From Mesorhizobium hawassense (lineage in GTDB: Bacteria; Pseudomonadota; Alphaproteobacteria; Rhizobiales; Rhizobiaceae): a stretch of DNA of 64,000 nt. The notes under the pieces were generated by a model. The model was not told the DNA's origin. It was given only the letters and a program-made list of their open reading frames with translations, and ran no database searches. This document shows positions 43,076 to 51,330 of this stretch, piece after piece. A program made the position numbers and the translations under genes. Numbering within the stretch: position 1 is the first letter of the stretch; every line of letters starts with the position of its first letter. The stretch lies in assembly GCF_003289945.1 (NCBI RefSeq), contig NZ_QMBP01000001.1, positions 186,001 through 250,000 on the forward strand, read 5' to 3'.

Positions 43076-43918
43076 TTGATCGTCGAACTCTTCGGACCGC
43101 CCGGTTCGGGCAAGACAACATTTGCCCACGCACTTGCTAGGCGATTGCGCGAGGGCGGATACAGCGCCGAGGTCGTTCGCAGTTACCGACCTGCGGTAAG
43201 GTCCGGAACCCTCGACCTGGGAGTCTTTCTGTTTGTGGCCAGGGTCGTCTCGGCGACCGTTTCCACGGCCAGGGAAGTGTGTTTCCCGCGAAACGGCGGG
43301 CAAAATTTGACGAAATCGATGTCGATGCTCAAGGCAATGCCGCCGAAGAAGCCGATCTGGCGTGTTCGAATCTGGCAGCACATATTGAAGCTGTCGCACG
43401 CTTGGGATCGAGCAAAACGGGCTCCGAATATCCTGATCTTCGACGAAGGCTATGTTCAAGCCGTTGGATCTCTGGCCTTGCTCAATGGGAATGCCGACAA
43501 GGCGGCCCTGGCAACGACACTGGGCAATGTACCCGTCGCGGACTTGACCATTAGAGTGGTGGTGCCTCGAGCGACGGTAGCGGCTCGTCTGCGCCAACGC
43601 ATCGAAAGCGAGCCCCCCGCGGAACGCCTTTTCGAAGCCGATTTTGAAGTGAATATGCGCTCTTTCGGCGTCTTCAAAACGATAAGCGACATACTTTCAG
43701 TGTCGGGGCGAGAGTTTATTTCCGCGGAAACGTCAACCAAGCAGGCAACGGCAAAGAGCACCCAGGACGTTGAGCGGGCGATCATCGCCAAATACAATCT
43801 GGACAGGGCAGCGATGCCGCCTCGAGACACCGGCCCGAAGCTGGAGACTCTCGGCGCCGTGGCCAAGGCCCCTTTCGGCCTGTCCAATCTGCTCATCCAC
43901 TTGCAAAGACGCAGGTGA
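43076..43918 (+). CDS. P-loop NTPase, possible nucleotide/sugar kinase-like protein
   Basis: 280 residues, apparently starting at TTG directly before the P-loop (FGPPGSGKTTFAHALARRL near residues 6-24). Weak similarity to thymidylate- or adenylylsulfate-kinase-like folds: an FDEG segment near 122 may act as Walker B/DE motif, and RVVVPRATVAARLRQRI resembles the lid region of small kinases. The substrate is unknown. Such genes occur in EPS loci, where they could phosphorylate a precursor. It follows the Wzc-like gene by 35 bp. Confidence 0.65.
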   Translation: MIVELFGPPGSGKTTFAHALARRLREGGYSAEVVRSYRPAVRSGTLDLGVFLFVARVVSATVSTAREVCFPRNGGQNLTKSMSMLKAMPPKKPIWRVRIWQHILKLSHAWDRAKRAPNILIFDEGYVQAVGSLALLNGNADKAALATTLGNVPVADLTIRVVVPRATVAARLRQRIESEPPAERLFEADFEVNMRSFGVFKTISDILSVSGREFISAETSTKQATAKSTQDVERAIIAKYNLDRAAMPPRDTGPKLETLGAVAKAPFGLSNLLIHLQRRR

Positions 43919-43941
43919 CGGCGATGCCGGTCGCCGACACC

Positions 43942-44047
43942 AGAGCGGTTCAGCGTTTCACGGAATCGCCTAACCGCTCTAAGTACTTGTTTCTACGAAA
44001 TTCCTGAGGGAAGACCGTTACACACCTTTCCTGGAATTGCTCTAGCT
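43942..44047. repeat. Mosaic intergenic repeat of the rhizobial palindromic type
   Basis: Two joined parts. First AGAGCGGTTCAGCGTTTCACGG...CCGCTCTA, with inverted ends AGAGCGG/CCGCTCT. Second AAATTCCTGAGGGAAGACCG...CCTTTCCTGGAATTGCTCTAG. Both parts recur at 57468-57655, the second in reverse orientation; a third degenerate piece is at 3419-3481. It fills most of the 282-bp gap between the P-loop gene and the flippase gene. Confidence 0.75.
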
Positions 44048-44200
44048 TTATCCGCTTCATCATCGGCGCTTCATATAGGCATCAGGGAGCCGCGCCGGCG
44101 GCGGGGCGCGCAACATCATTCAGGTGAATGATGGCGTGCCGCGACCCCCACCGTAAGCTCCCAACTCCACTCGTCAGCCGCTTCTCGGAATCGCCAGCCA

Positions 44201-45559
44201 ATGTCTTACAGCGAGTTTCTGAGATCCAGGGAGGGGCAGGTAACAGCAAGCCCGATCCGTAAGATCGTCCGCGCGGCGAGCGGTGTTTCGGCAATGGCGA
44301 TTGCAGGGCAGCTCATCCTGGTCGCCACCATTCCAATACTGGCCCGCCTCTATTCCCCGGCGGACTTCGGCGTCTTCACGATCTATCTCTCGACGGTCAA
44401 CATACTCGGCGCGGTCGCGGCGTTGCGCTTCGAACCTTCGCTCTACGGCGTCAAGGAGACTGAGCAGACCTATGTCACCGTCAAGCTCATTCTGCTGGCT
44501 GTCCTGACCACCGGTGTGCTGACCTTTGCGGCCGGACAATTGCTTTTGGACCTTACACCTGTCCAGCTCAAGCATCTGGTCTGGCTGGTTCCAATGGGGA
44601 TGAGCGGCGCAGCGCTCGTTGAAACGATGAACTGCTGGGCTCTGCGTGCGGGGCTCTTGCGTGACTTCGCGGTCGGCCGCCTGATCCTCCCTACGACCAT
44701 GGCCCTGCTGCAGTTGGTTTTTGGCTTCGCCAACCTCGGCGGTGAAGCGATGATACACGCGCATATCCTCAGCCAGTTCGTCTTTCTTGCGTTCCTGGGC
44801 CATCGCATTCTGAGCTGGGATGACGTCCGCGGCATCTATCGAGCGCCATGGCGGAGTGCCTTGGACAAGGCCAGGAGGGAATACAAATTCCCGCTGTTCG
44901 ACATCCCCGCGACCCTCGGCAGCTATGCCATCAACAATCTTCCGGCGATTCTGGTCGGTTCGCTGTTCGGCGCGGCTTTCGCCGGATATCTCGGTGTCGC
45001 GTCGCGGCTCGTGACCGGGCCTATCGTGCTCATTGCCACCCCCTTGAGCAACGTTTTCGTCGCCGAGGCGAACAAGAACAGCAACCGCGGCCATATGCTC
45101 GGGATCGCGAAAGGCCTGCTCATCCTTGCCGCCGGGCTTACCGCGCTACCGATATTGGCGCTTGGGCTGGCAGCCCCATACCTAGTCGTCCCGCTCCTGG
45201 GCGAGGCTTGGATCCCGACCGCGCAGATCATGACCGCATTGGCATTCATGGGCGCGGTGCAGGCGTTGTCGACGCCGCTGAGCGACGTTCCCACGCTTTT
45301 GCGGCGGCAGGAGGTGCGTCTGGTCGTTGACGCCGCGCGGATGGTGCTCGTCTTCGGTCCGCTGCTCGCCGGCGCCAAGGCGGGCTGGGAACCGATCGAC
45401 GTCATTTATCTCATGGCGATCGGCGGGACGGTCGGCTTTGCCCTCAAGACCGCGGCCTCATTGTACCTTCTGAAGCGGGACGCCGAACTGGCACAGGCCA
45501 CGGTGCCGGGTTCATATACAATCGCGAGGAAAGAGCCCCATGAAGCTCCAGTTGAATAG
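44201..45559 (+). CDS. Wzx-like polysaccharide flippase (MATE/PST superfamily)
   Basis: 452 residues with about 12 hydrophobic segments. PST-family features include LARLYSPADFGVFTIYLSTVNI near the N-terminus and an LLVGSLFGAAFAGYLGVASRLVTGP-like middle. It moves undecaprenyl-linked repeat units across the inner membrane. It lies downstream of a mosaic repeat without a good Shine-Dalgarno, so it may have its own promoter. It overlaps the next gene by 20 bp. Confidence 0.9.
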   Translation: MSYSEFLRSREGQVTASPIRKIVRAASGVSAMAIAGQLILVATIPILARLYSPADFGVFTIYLSTVNILGAVAALRFEPSLYGVKETEQTYVTVKLILLAVLTTGVLTFAAGQLLLDLTPVQLKHLVWLVPMGMSGAALVETMNCWALRAGLLRDFAVGRLILPTTMALLQLVFGFANLGGEAMIHAHILSQFVFLAFLGHRILSWDDVRGIYRAPWRSALDKARREYKFPLFDIPATLGSYAINNLPAILVGSLFGAAFAGYLGVASRLVTGPIVLIATPLSNVFVAEANKNSNRGHMLGIAKGLLILAAGLTALPILALGLAAPYLVVPLLGEAWIPTAQIMTALAFMGAVQALSTPLSDVPTLLRRQEVRLVVDAARMVLVFGPLLAGAKAGWEPIDVIYLMAIGGTVGFALKTAASLYLLKRDAELAQATVPGSYTIARKEPHEAPVE

Positions 45560-46652
45560 CGGTGCGCGCCTTGGCGGGGCCAAGCTATCGGTTGAGTCCG
45601 CGGCAAGCGATGACGGTGAGACGAACTTGCCGCGGCCTGGTGCTTACGATGTGAACGACGTTGCTCATTTTGCCGACGCCTCGACCGTACGCCCGTTCAT
45701 TTCCGTTGCGGTCCCGACGTTTCGCCGGCCGGACACCATTCGCCGCACCATCGACAGCATCGTGGGGCAGGACTTTTCCAACTGGGAACTCGTTGTCAGC
45801 GACGACGAGGGAAAAACAGGCTCGAGCTGGCCCATCCTGGAGGAGTACGCGCGAAATGACCCGCGCATCCGAGTTGTGGAGAACCAGCTGGGCAGGGGGC
45901 AGGTGGAGAACACCAACAACGCGATGATTGCCTGCAAGGGCAAGTGGATCAAGCTGCTGCATGATGACGATTGGCTGACCCCCGGAGCCCTGAAGAGGTT
46001 TGCTGAAGTTTCAATAAAACACCCGTCGGCAGCGTTCATGACCTCCGCGGCGCATGTCGTTGAGGAGAGGCGGGTGGTGATGCGTTCGGACCCGCCGGAG
46101 CAGAACCGGGTTTCGCTCTATTCGAGCCAGCAGTGCCTGACGGACCTGTATCTGGTGCGCGTGACCAGGAGCCTTGGCATCATACCTTCGACGCTCCTGA
46201 TCAACAGCGCCGTAATTCACGCCGGATGCCGGATGCGCGCGCATAAATCCATCCCGGCCGGCGTCGACCAGTTGTTCTTTGTCGACCTGGCCCGCTACGG
46301 GGAGATGGTGGCCATCAATGAAGGTCTAATCTTTTATGATGCGACGCATCATCCGAGCATTACGACGTCGAAGAGCTACGAGGACGTGGACGAGGTGACC
46401 CTTGCCGTCAAGGAGCTCAATTGGAGTCTTATCGAGGACAGGAAGGGTCTTCCCGATCCGAAGACCCTGTTGCGCGCGTTGAAGGTTGCCCGTATCCCGA
46501 CCCGGTTCCATCATCAGTCCTGGGGCACGACCATTCGAGACGCGATACAGATCCTCCGGCCGTCGGTGATGAAGATCGCAAACCAGTACGCCCGGGAATA
46601 CCTTTTCAAGATCCGCCCGAAACTCGGCGCGTTGCGGACGCGCAAGCGCTGA
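45540..46652 (+). CDS. Glycosyltransferase, GT2 family
   Basis: 370 residues. After a ~45-residue polar start, the GT-A fold begins with ISVAVPTFRRPDTIRRTIDSIVGQDFSNWELVVSDD. The metal/nucleotide site is LLHDDDWLTPGAL (near 140-150). It probably adds one sugar of the EPS repeat. The ATG lies within the flippase end and is preceded by gaggaaag. Last gene of EPS block 1. Confidence 0.88.
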   Translation: MKLQLNSGARLGGAKLSVESAASDDGETNLPRPGAYDVNDVAHFADASTVRPFISVAVPTFRRPDTIRRTIDSIVGQDFSNWELVVSDDEGKTGSSWPILEEYARNDPRIRVVENQLGRGQVENTNNAMIACKGKWIKLLHDDDWLTPGALKRFAEVSIKHPSAAFMTSAAHVVEERRVVMRSDPPEQNRVSLYSSQQCLTDLYLVRVTRSLGIIPSTLLINSAVIHAGCRMRAHKSIPAGVDQLFFVDLARYGEMVAINEGLIFYDATHHPSITTSKSYEDVDEVTLAVKELNWSLIEDRKGLPDPKTLLRALKVARIPTRFHHQSWGTTIRDAIQILRPSVMKIANQYAREYLFKIRPKLGALRTRKR

Positions 46653-46789
46653 CATTCACCGGCTGCGGGCTCTCGCGCTCTTGCATGTCGAAGGGCGCAA
46701 AATGCAATTCCAGCGGAGGCCAATTGGCCCGACCCTAGACCCGTCCAACGAGGTCGGCGGCACGTGACGTAGCTATGCGCTGTTGCGTG

Positions 46790-46832
46790 AAAAACCCAAA
46801 GCGGATCGACTCTCTGTCGAGAGTCGATCCGC
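46790..46832 (-). terminator. Rho-independent terminator of the LuxR-type gene
   Basis: A perfect 14-bp stem, GCGGATCGACTCTC (46801-46814) with GAGAGTCGATCCGC (46819-46832), and a four-base loop. Read on the minus strand it is followed by TTTGGGTTTTT, a T-rich tract. It lies 27 bp after the LuxR stop at 46859, and downstream of the convergent GT2 gene. Confidence 0.85.
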
Positions 46833-46858
46833 TCCGATTGGCAGGAATGATTGCAACG

Positions 46859-47557
46859 CTACGGCAGCACCGAGATGCGGCCTAGCAGCGAGACCAGCTC
46901 CGCCTGGCGCCTCGTCTCGGTTTTGGCAAACAGCGATGCAAGTTGTGTTCGAATGGTGGTCCGGCTCAGCCTGCTTCGCTCCGCGATCTCCAAGGGCGCA
47001 TCGCCTTTCGCCAGCCGCAACGCCAGATGCGTCTCGGCGGTCGTCAATCCGAACATCCTCTGCAATGTCTGCGGGTTCGGCCCGGTTCTTGACTGACGAT
47101 CGAGAAGTGCGACGATGATCGACCGATCGCCGGCGAGCGCGCCATCCTCGTTGAGAATGACCGGCCGGTCTCCGGCGCTGCGGATGACGATCCAGGATAG
47201 CGATCCGGGCACAAAATGAGTGGGTACGCCTGCCGTGAGGCTCCTCAGTGCCGCCGACAGATCGCCCGGCTGATCCAGAGGATCTTCGAGTTCGGTGAGG
47301 ATGGTTTCAGCGGCGACATTCCATTCAAGCACCCTTTTTGACTCGCTTAATATGAGCCACCCGCAGCCTATGCGGTCGAGCATGCCGGTTATCGAATAAA
47401 GGCTTGGCCGCTCGAAATTATCCATCGCGGGCGGCCTCACGGTTTTGCGCTCGGCGCCCCTGGTCATGGCGGTCGACGGCCTGCTGGCCGAGGCAACCGC
47501 TATTATGCCGGATCGCGCAATAAGTCTCGCATCGTTTTGCCCATCGATTACGTTCAT
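46859..47557 (-). CDS. LuxR-type HTH transcriptional regulator
   Basis: 232 residues if started at the ATG at 47557 (behind ggaacgggga). A GTG at 47653 and an ATG at 47425 are alternatives. The middle (about 85-165) looks like a PAS-type sensor (DRIGCGWLILSESKRVLEWN). The C-terminal LuxR HTH is FGLTTAETHLALRLAKGDAPLEIAERSRLSRTTIRTQLASLFAKT. The absence of a receiver domain suggests direct sensing or control by an unknown input. It sits divergent from the sensor kinase and between the two EPS blocks, so it may regulate them. Confidence 0.8.
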   Translation of the reverse strand: MNVIDGQNDARLIARSGIIAVASASRPSTAMTRGAERKTVRPPAMDNFERPSLYSITGMLDRIGCGWLILSESKRVLEWNVAAETILTELEDPLDQPGDLSAALRSLTAGVPTHFVPGSLSWIVIRSAGDRPVILNEDGALAGDRSIIVALLDRQSRTGPNPQTLQRMFGLTTAETHLALRLAKGDAPLEIAERSRLSRTTIRTQLASLFAKTETRRQAELVSLLGRISVLP

Positions 47558-47692
47558 CGGTCGTAAATCCCCGTTCCCTACCCTGCTACCTGTGCTTGAA
47601 TATCGAAATCTCCAAGGGGTAGCTGCCGACCCTATAAGACCTTGATTTTTCACAACCTGAAATCGGGCAGAGGTACTAGATACGTGTTGGAA

Positions 47693-47730
47693 GGTCTAAG
47701 CTCGATGGCCTAAGCTCGACGGCCTAGACC
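47693..47730. promoter_or_regulatory. Tandem 14-bp repeat inside an inverted repeat upstream of the sensor kinase
   Basis: CTAAGCTCGATGGC (47696-47709) is followed at once by CTAAGCTCGACGGC (47710-47723). The unit is bounded by GGTCTA (47693-47698) and TAGACC (47725-47730). It lies in the divergent promoter region of the LuxR-type gene and the kinase gene and may be an operator. Confidence 0.45.
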
Positions 47731-47789
47731 AAAAGTTGTATTAGATTGGATGAAAATACCGAGGAGGCTCAATCCTGTCGCGAACTCAC

Positions 47790-49469
47790 GTGGCGTCGAC
47801 TGCAGTCCTGATTGCTGCGCTGCTCTTCGAGGCAGTGGTTTCCCGAACTGGTGCCTTCGAGCCCGCCCTGCTTAGTTTTGTTCCGGCAATAGCGGTCATC
47901 GCCTTCCTCGAGAGCCGTTGGATTGCCGTGGCGGCAACTCTGGTGATGGCGGTTGCCAGCATCGGTGCGGTCAAAGCCGCGGGTGGAAACGTACAGTCCG
48001 ATGACTGGACACGCGCCATTCTGCTTCTGCTTTCAGGGGGTATGATCGCCTTTCTTTTCGATCGGTCGCGGCAAAGCTTGCGCGCGGCGCTGGACCTCAA
48101 ACTGGCTGCCGTCGAGGCGACCGAGTCGCGGTATCGCCGAGCTTTTGAGCGGGCCGCCATGGGCTTTGCCACAGCTGATACCAATGGAGAGTTGCTGCGG
48201 CTGAACAGTCGCTTCTGTACCCTTCTAGGCTACTCGGAGGATGATCTCGTTGGACGGCGGATGGATGGGCTTGTCCATCAAGATGACCGCGACCGGTTCA
48301 GGAAGTCGCTTGCGGAACTGAGAGCTGAAGCACCGTCATTGGGTGCAGAGCTGCGCCTGGTTAGAAAGGACAACAGCATAGTTTGGGTACGGCTGACCCT
48401 TTCCTTGTCCACGCCGGAAACAGCGCCGTCGGACAGTTTGTTCGTGGTGGTTGATGACATCAGCGAGCGAAGATCTGCGCGTGAAGCGCTCATAGCTCAG
48501 AAAGAGTGGCTTGACCTTGCTTTGTCTGCCGGCCGGTTGGGAACCTGGCGAATAGAATACGGTCAAAAGGTCATCTCGGGCTCCAGCCAGTTTTGGGACA
48601 TTCTTGGGTTGCCTCCGGCTGCGTTCCGTTCGCTGGCCGATCTATCTTCGATTATCCACCCCGCCGACTGGAACGCGCTCGCGTCGCCACCAAGAGAGGC
48701 CCAGCCAGGGGCCAATTACGACGTCGAGATACGCATCAAGCGGCCAGACGGGCAGATCCGCTGGGTCGCCTTGCGGGGACGCGAGGAAAGCCAGAACGGG
48801 CGCAACCAACGAATTGGCATTGCCGCGGATTTGACGGAGCGGCGCCAAACGACTCTGCTGCGTGCCGCGGTTAGAAAGCAGGAAAGGCTGATGCTTGTAC
48901 AGCGTCACCGGTTCAGCAATCTGTTTCCCGTCATCACGGCGATCGTGAAGATGCTGAATGCTCCCGAGGGCGACCTCGTCAAGTTCAAGGAGACGCTCGT
49001 GGAGCGAATTCGCGCGCTCGAGGCGACGCATTTGCTGCTCTCGAACAGCTCGGACGGATCATCCACGATGCGGGATCTCATTCTTCAGGAGCTAAGGCCC
49101 TTCTCCGGCGCCGGCAAAACGTCAATGAACGGTCCCGAGATCAAGATATCAGGCGGGGCGGCAGAGAGCTTCGCAATGATGGTCCACGAACTCACCACCA
49201 ACTCGATAAAGCACGGTGTGCTGGGCGATGCGCAAGGCAAGCTTGAGGTACGCTGGGCTCTCGGCTCCGATGGGGCGGATGATGGAATTGTATTCGAGTG
49301 GATCGAAACGGGGCGTCCCCGCTCGGCGAACATCAAGCGCAAAGGTTTTGGATCCATCGTTCTGGGGACCGACGGGTCCCCGCTCGTCGGCCACTCTTCG
49401 CACATGGAATTGCGGGATGACGGGCTGCGGTATTCGCTACGGCTTTCGTCAAAAGAGGTTCGAGCCTAG
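47790..49469 (+). CDS. PAS-domain HWE/HisKA_2-type sensor histidine kinase
   Basis: 559 residues from a GTG at 47790. The good Shine-Dalgarno (gaggagg, 47761-47767) is better spaced for an in-frame CTG at 47775, which would add five residues. Three hydrophobic N-terminal segments (about 1-90) make a membrane sensor; two PAS domains follow (about 105-225 and 240-355, each ending near D-[IL]-[ST]-ER). The kinase core has the H-box QRHRFSNLFPVI (near 370) and an HELTTNSIKHG N-box (near 465), fitting the HWE/HisKA_2 class common in rhizobia. The end is 1 bp from the convergent response-regulator gene. Confidence 0.88.
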   Translation: MASTAVLIAALLFEAVVSRTGAFEPALLSFVPAIAVIAFLESRWIAVAATLVMAVASIGAVKAAGGNVQSDDWTRAILLLLSGGMIAFLFDRSRQSLRAALDLKLAAVEATESRYRRAFERAAMGFATADTNGELLRLNSRFCTLLGYSEDDLVGRRMDGLVHQDDRDRFRKSLAELRAEAPSLGAELRLVRKDNSIVWVRLTLSLSTPETAPSDSLFVVVDDISERRSAREALIAQKEWLDLALSAGRLGTWRIEYGQKVISGSSQFWDILGLPPAAFRSLADLSSIIHPADWNALASPPREAQPGANYDVEIRIKRPDGQIRWVALRGREESQNGRNQRIGIAADLTERRQTTLLRAAVRKQERLMLVQRHRFSNLFPVITAIVKMLNAPEGDLVKFKETLVERIRALEATHLLLSNSSDGSSTMRDLILQELRPFSGAGKTSMNGPEIKISGGAAESFAMMVHELTTNSIKHGVLGDAQGKLEVRWALGSDGADDGIVFEWIETGRPRSANIKRKGFGSIVLGTDGSPLVGHSSHMELRDDGLRYSLRLSSKEVRA

Positions 49470-49470
49470 C

Positions 49471-50127
49471 TCATATGTTTCCCAGCCAGGGCTTTATCAA
49501 AATGGCCGCTTCCGTACGGTTTCGAACGCCCAGTTCCCGCATGATCGCGGCGGCGTGAATCTTCGTCGTAGCCTCGGCGATATCGAGGTCTCGAGCGATT
49601 TCTTTGTTCGAATATCCTTCCGCCATTAACCTCAGAACATCCTTTTGCCGAGTGGTGAGCCTTTCCAGCGCACCGGCTCCCGCGCTGCTTCCATGCGCGA
49701 TCTCAAGCACCTCCTCGTGGGATCCCGTGTGTCGGGACAGCAGAGCCGGCACATAGATACGACCCGACAGGATCTCCTTGACCGCCAGCACCACCTCGTC
49801 ATCGCTCTGCGATTTCACGATATAGCCGTGCAGCCCGACCGAAAGAGCGGTGAGTATTTCGGAGCGTGAATCGTTTCCGGAAACAATCGCGAACCGCGTG
49901 TCCGGATACGCAGCCAGAACGTCGCCAAGCACCTCTTGATTGAAGAGCCCAGGCATATTCAGGTCAAGGATCGCAAGGTTGACCGACTTGTGTTGGTCCA
50001 GAAGACCGACGGCAGCATCGAAACACGTCGCCTCGAAGATTTCGACGTCCTCTATGCCGGCTGTCAAGGCGAAGCGTAAGCCACGCCTATAGAGCCCGTG
50101 ATCATCGGCGATGACAATCTTGTACAT
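49471..50127 (-). CDS. NarL/FixJ-type response regulator
   Basis: 218 residues from the ATG at 50127 (GGGGTAAC upstream). The receiver domain (1-120) has acidic DD at 8-9, phosphoacceptor Asp55 in LAILDLNMPG, and Lys near 105 (YIVKSQSD). The LuxR-type HTH (about 150-215) is LTTRQKDVLRLMAEGYSNKEIARDLDIAEATTKIHAAAIMRELG. It is tail-to-tail with the kinase and probably its partner; the target may be the EPS genes on either side. Confidence 0.92.
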   Translation of the reverse strand: MYKIVIADDHGLYRRGLRFALTAGIEDVEIFEATCFDAAVGLLDQHKSVNLAILDLNMPGLFNQEVLGDVLAAYPDTRFAIVSGNDSRSEILTALSVGLHGYIVKSQSDDEVVLAVKEILSGRIYVPALLSRHTGSHEEVLEIAHGSSAGAGALERLTTRQKDVLRLMAEGYSNKEIARDLDIAEATTKIHAAAIMRELGVRNRTEAAILIKPWLGNI

Positions 50128-50576
50128 GTTACCCCAACGCACACACATGCCGCACATTGGGGATCCAACGGCAATCGCCCCGAGCTTTATCTGCCCCGAT
50201 ACAGCTTGGTGGCGATCTTGCAACCTGCGGTTAGTTCATCCCCAACGATGCGCGCCCGCACATTAATCATGCACCTCTAATGTACTCCCTCGCAAGCAGA
50301 AAAGCTACTTTGTGTTAACCACGCTGCAAATGTCGGCTGTAACCCTCGGCCTTCAGCGGTGGGCGAAGGGCTTAGGCGGCTAATTGCAATCCCGCCATCA
50401 TCTCAGCGAGTTGGATAGCTTTGAGCCGGAAATCAGAGCGCCATTCGAACGCACGACGACAGCTCTCCGGTCCGGACCTAATTTTCTCGGAACAGGTCTT
50501 GGATCAGGTCGCGTTGATCCTGTCGGTCGACGAGTGAGGTCATTGACCGTGTCGGTCACGTGTGCGGGAGGATCGT
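50128..50576. promoter_or_regulatory. Divergent region between response regulator and EPS block 2
   Basis: 449 bp without a convincing gene. Three copies of the same short motif occur: CCCCAA (50132-50137), ATTGGGGAT (50156-50164, inverted) and ATCCCCAA (50238-50245). They could be binding sites for a regulator. The block 2 Shine-Dalgarno is gggagga just before 50577. Confidence 0.45.
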
Positions 50577-51293
50577 ATGAAAGCGGTTATTCAATGCGGT
50601 GGAATGGGCACGCGGCTTCGGCCGTTCACCTCGGTGCTGCCGAAACCTCTGATGCCGATCGGCGCCCGGCCAGTGCTTGAATTGCTGCTCAAATGGCTGC
50701 GGCGCAACGGCATCGAGAACGTCTATGTCACAACCGGCTACCTTGGCCATCTGATCCGCAGCGTCTGCGGCGACGGCTCGCAATGGAATATCAAGATCCG
50801 CTACACGCAGGAGATGGAACCTCTGGGGACCATCGGGCCGCTCTCCTTGATCAGGGACGAGTTGGATGAACCGTTTCTTGTTCTCAACGGCGACGTGCTC
50901 ACCGATTTGAGTCTCAGCCGGTTCGTGGCGACGCACAGGGCCCACAAGGATCTGGTCACCATCGCGACCGCCTCGCGCATCACCAAGATGGATTTCGGAG
51001 TCATCGACGAAGTCAATGACACAGTCCAGGTGTTTCGCGAGAAGCCTGCGCTGTCACACCTCGTAAGCATGGGAATATACTGCATGAATCCGGGCGTTCT
51101 GCAGTTCATTCCATCTGGCATTCCGTTCGGGTTCGACGATCTCATGCTGCAGATGCTTCAGAGCGGCCAGGTCGTGCATGTCTACAAGCACGAAGGTCTT
51201 TGGTTGGACATTGGCCGTGTCGAGGATTTCCAGAAGGCGCAGGCAACCTCCTGGGAGGAGCAGTCGGCGTCCATCGAGGTCGCAGCAGCATGA
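50577..51293 (+). CDS. Sugar-1-phosphate nucleotidyltransferase
   Basis: 238 residues. The ATG at 50577 is preceded by gggagga. The nucleotide-binding signature GGMGTRLRP..SVLPKPL is at residues 8-25, followed by NGDVLTD (metal/sugar site) and a DIGRVEDF near the end. It makes an NDP-sugar (glucose-1-phosphate thymidylyl- or mannose-1-phosphate guanylyltransferase type; the base cannot be told from sequence by eye). First gene of EPS block 2. Confidence 0.88.
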   Translation: MKAVIQCGGMGTRLRPFTSVLPKPLMPIGARPVLELLLKWLRRNGIENVYVTTGYLGHLIRSVCGDGSQWNIKIRYTQEMEPLGTIGPLSLIRDELDEPFLVLNGDVLTDLSLSRFVATHRAHKDLVTIATASRITKMDFGVIDEVNDTVQVFREKPALSHLVSMGIYCMNPGVLQFIPSGIPFGFDDLMLQMLQSGQVVHVYKHEGLWLDIGRVEDFQKAQATSWEEQSASIEVAAA

Positions 51294-51330
51294 AGCTGTT
51301 TGAAGCCACGCGCGTTCACCGGAGGTTGTG

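Noticed and set aside
43942..44047. An insertion-sequence remnant
   Set aside because: No transposase fragment or target duplication is seen; the palindromic cores fit short intergenic mosaic repeats better.
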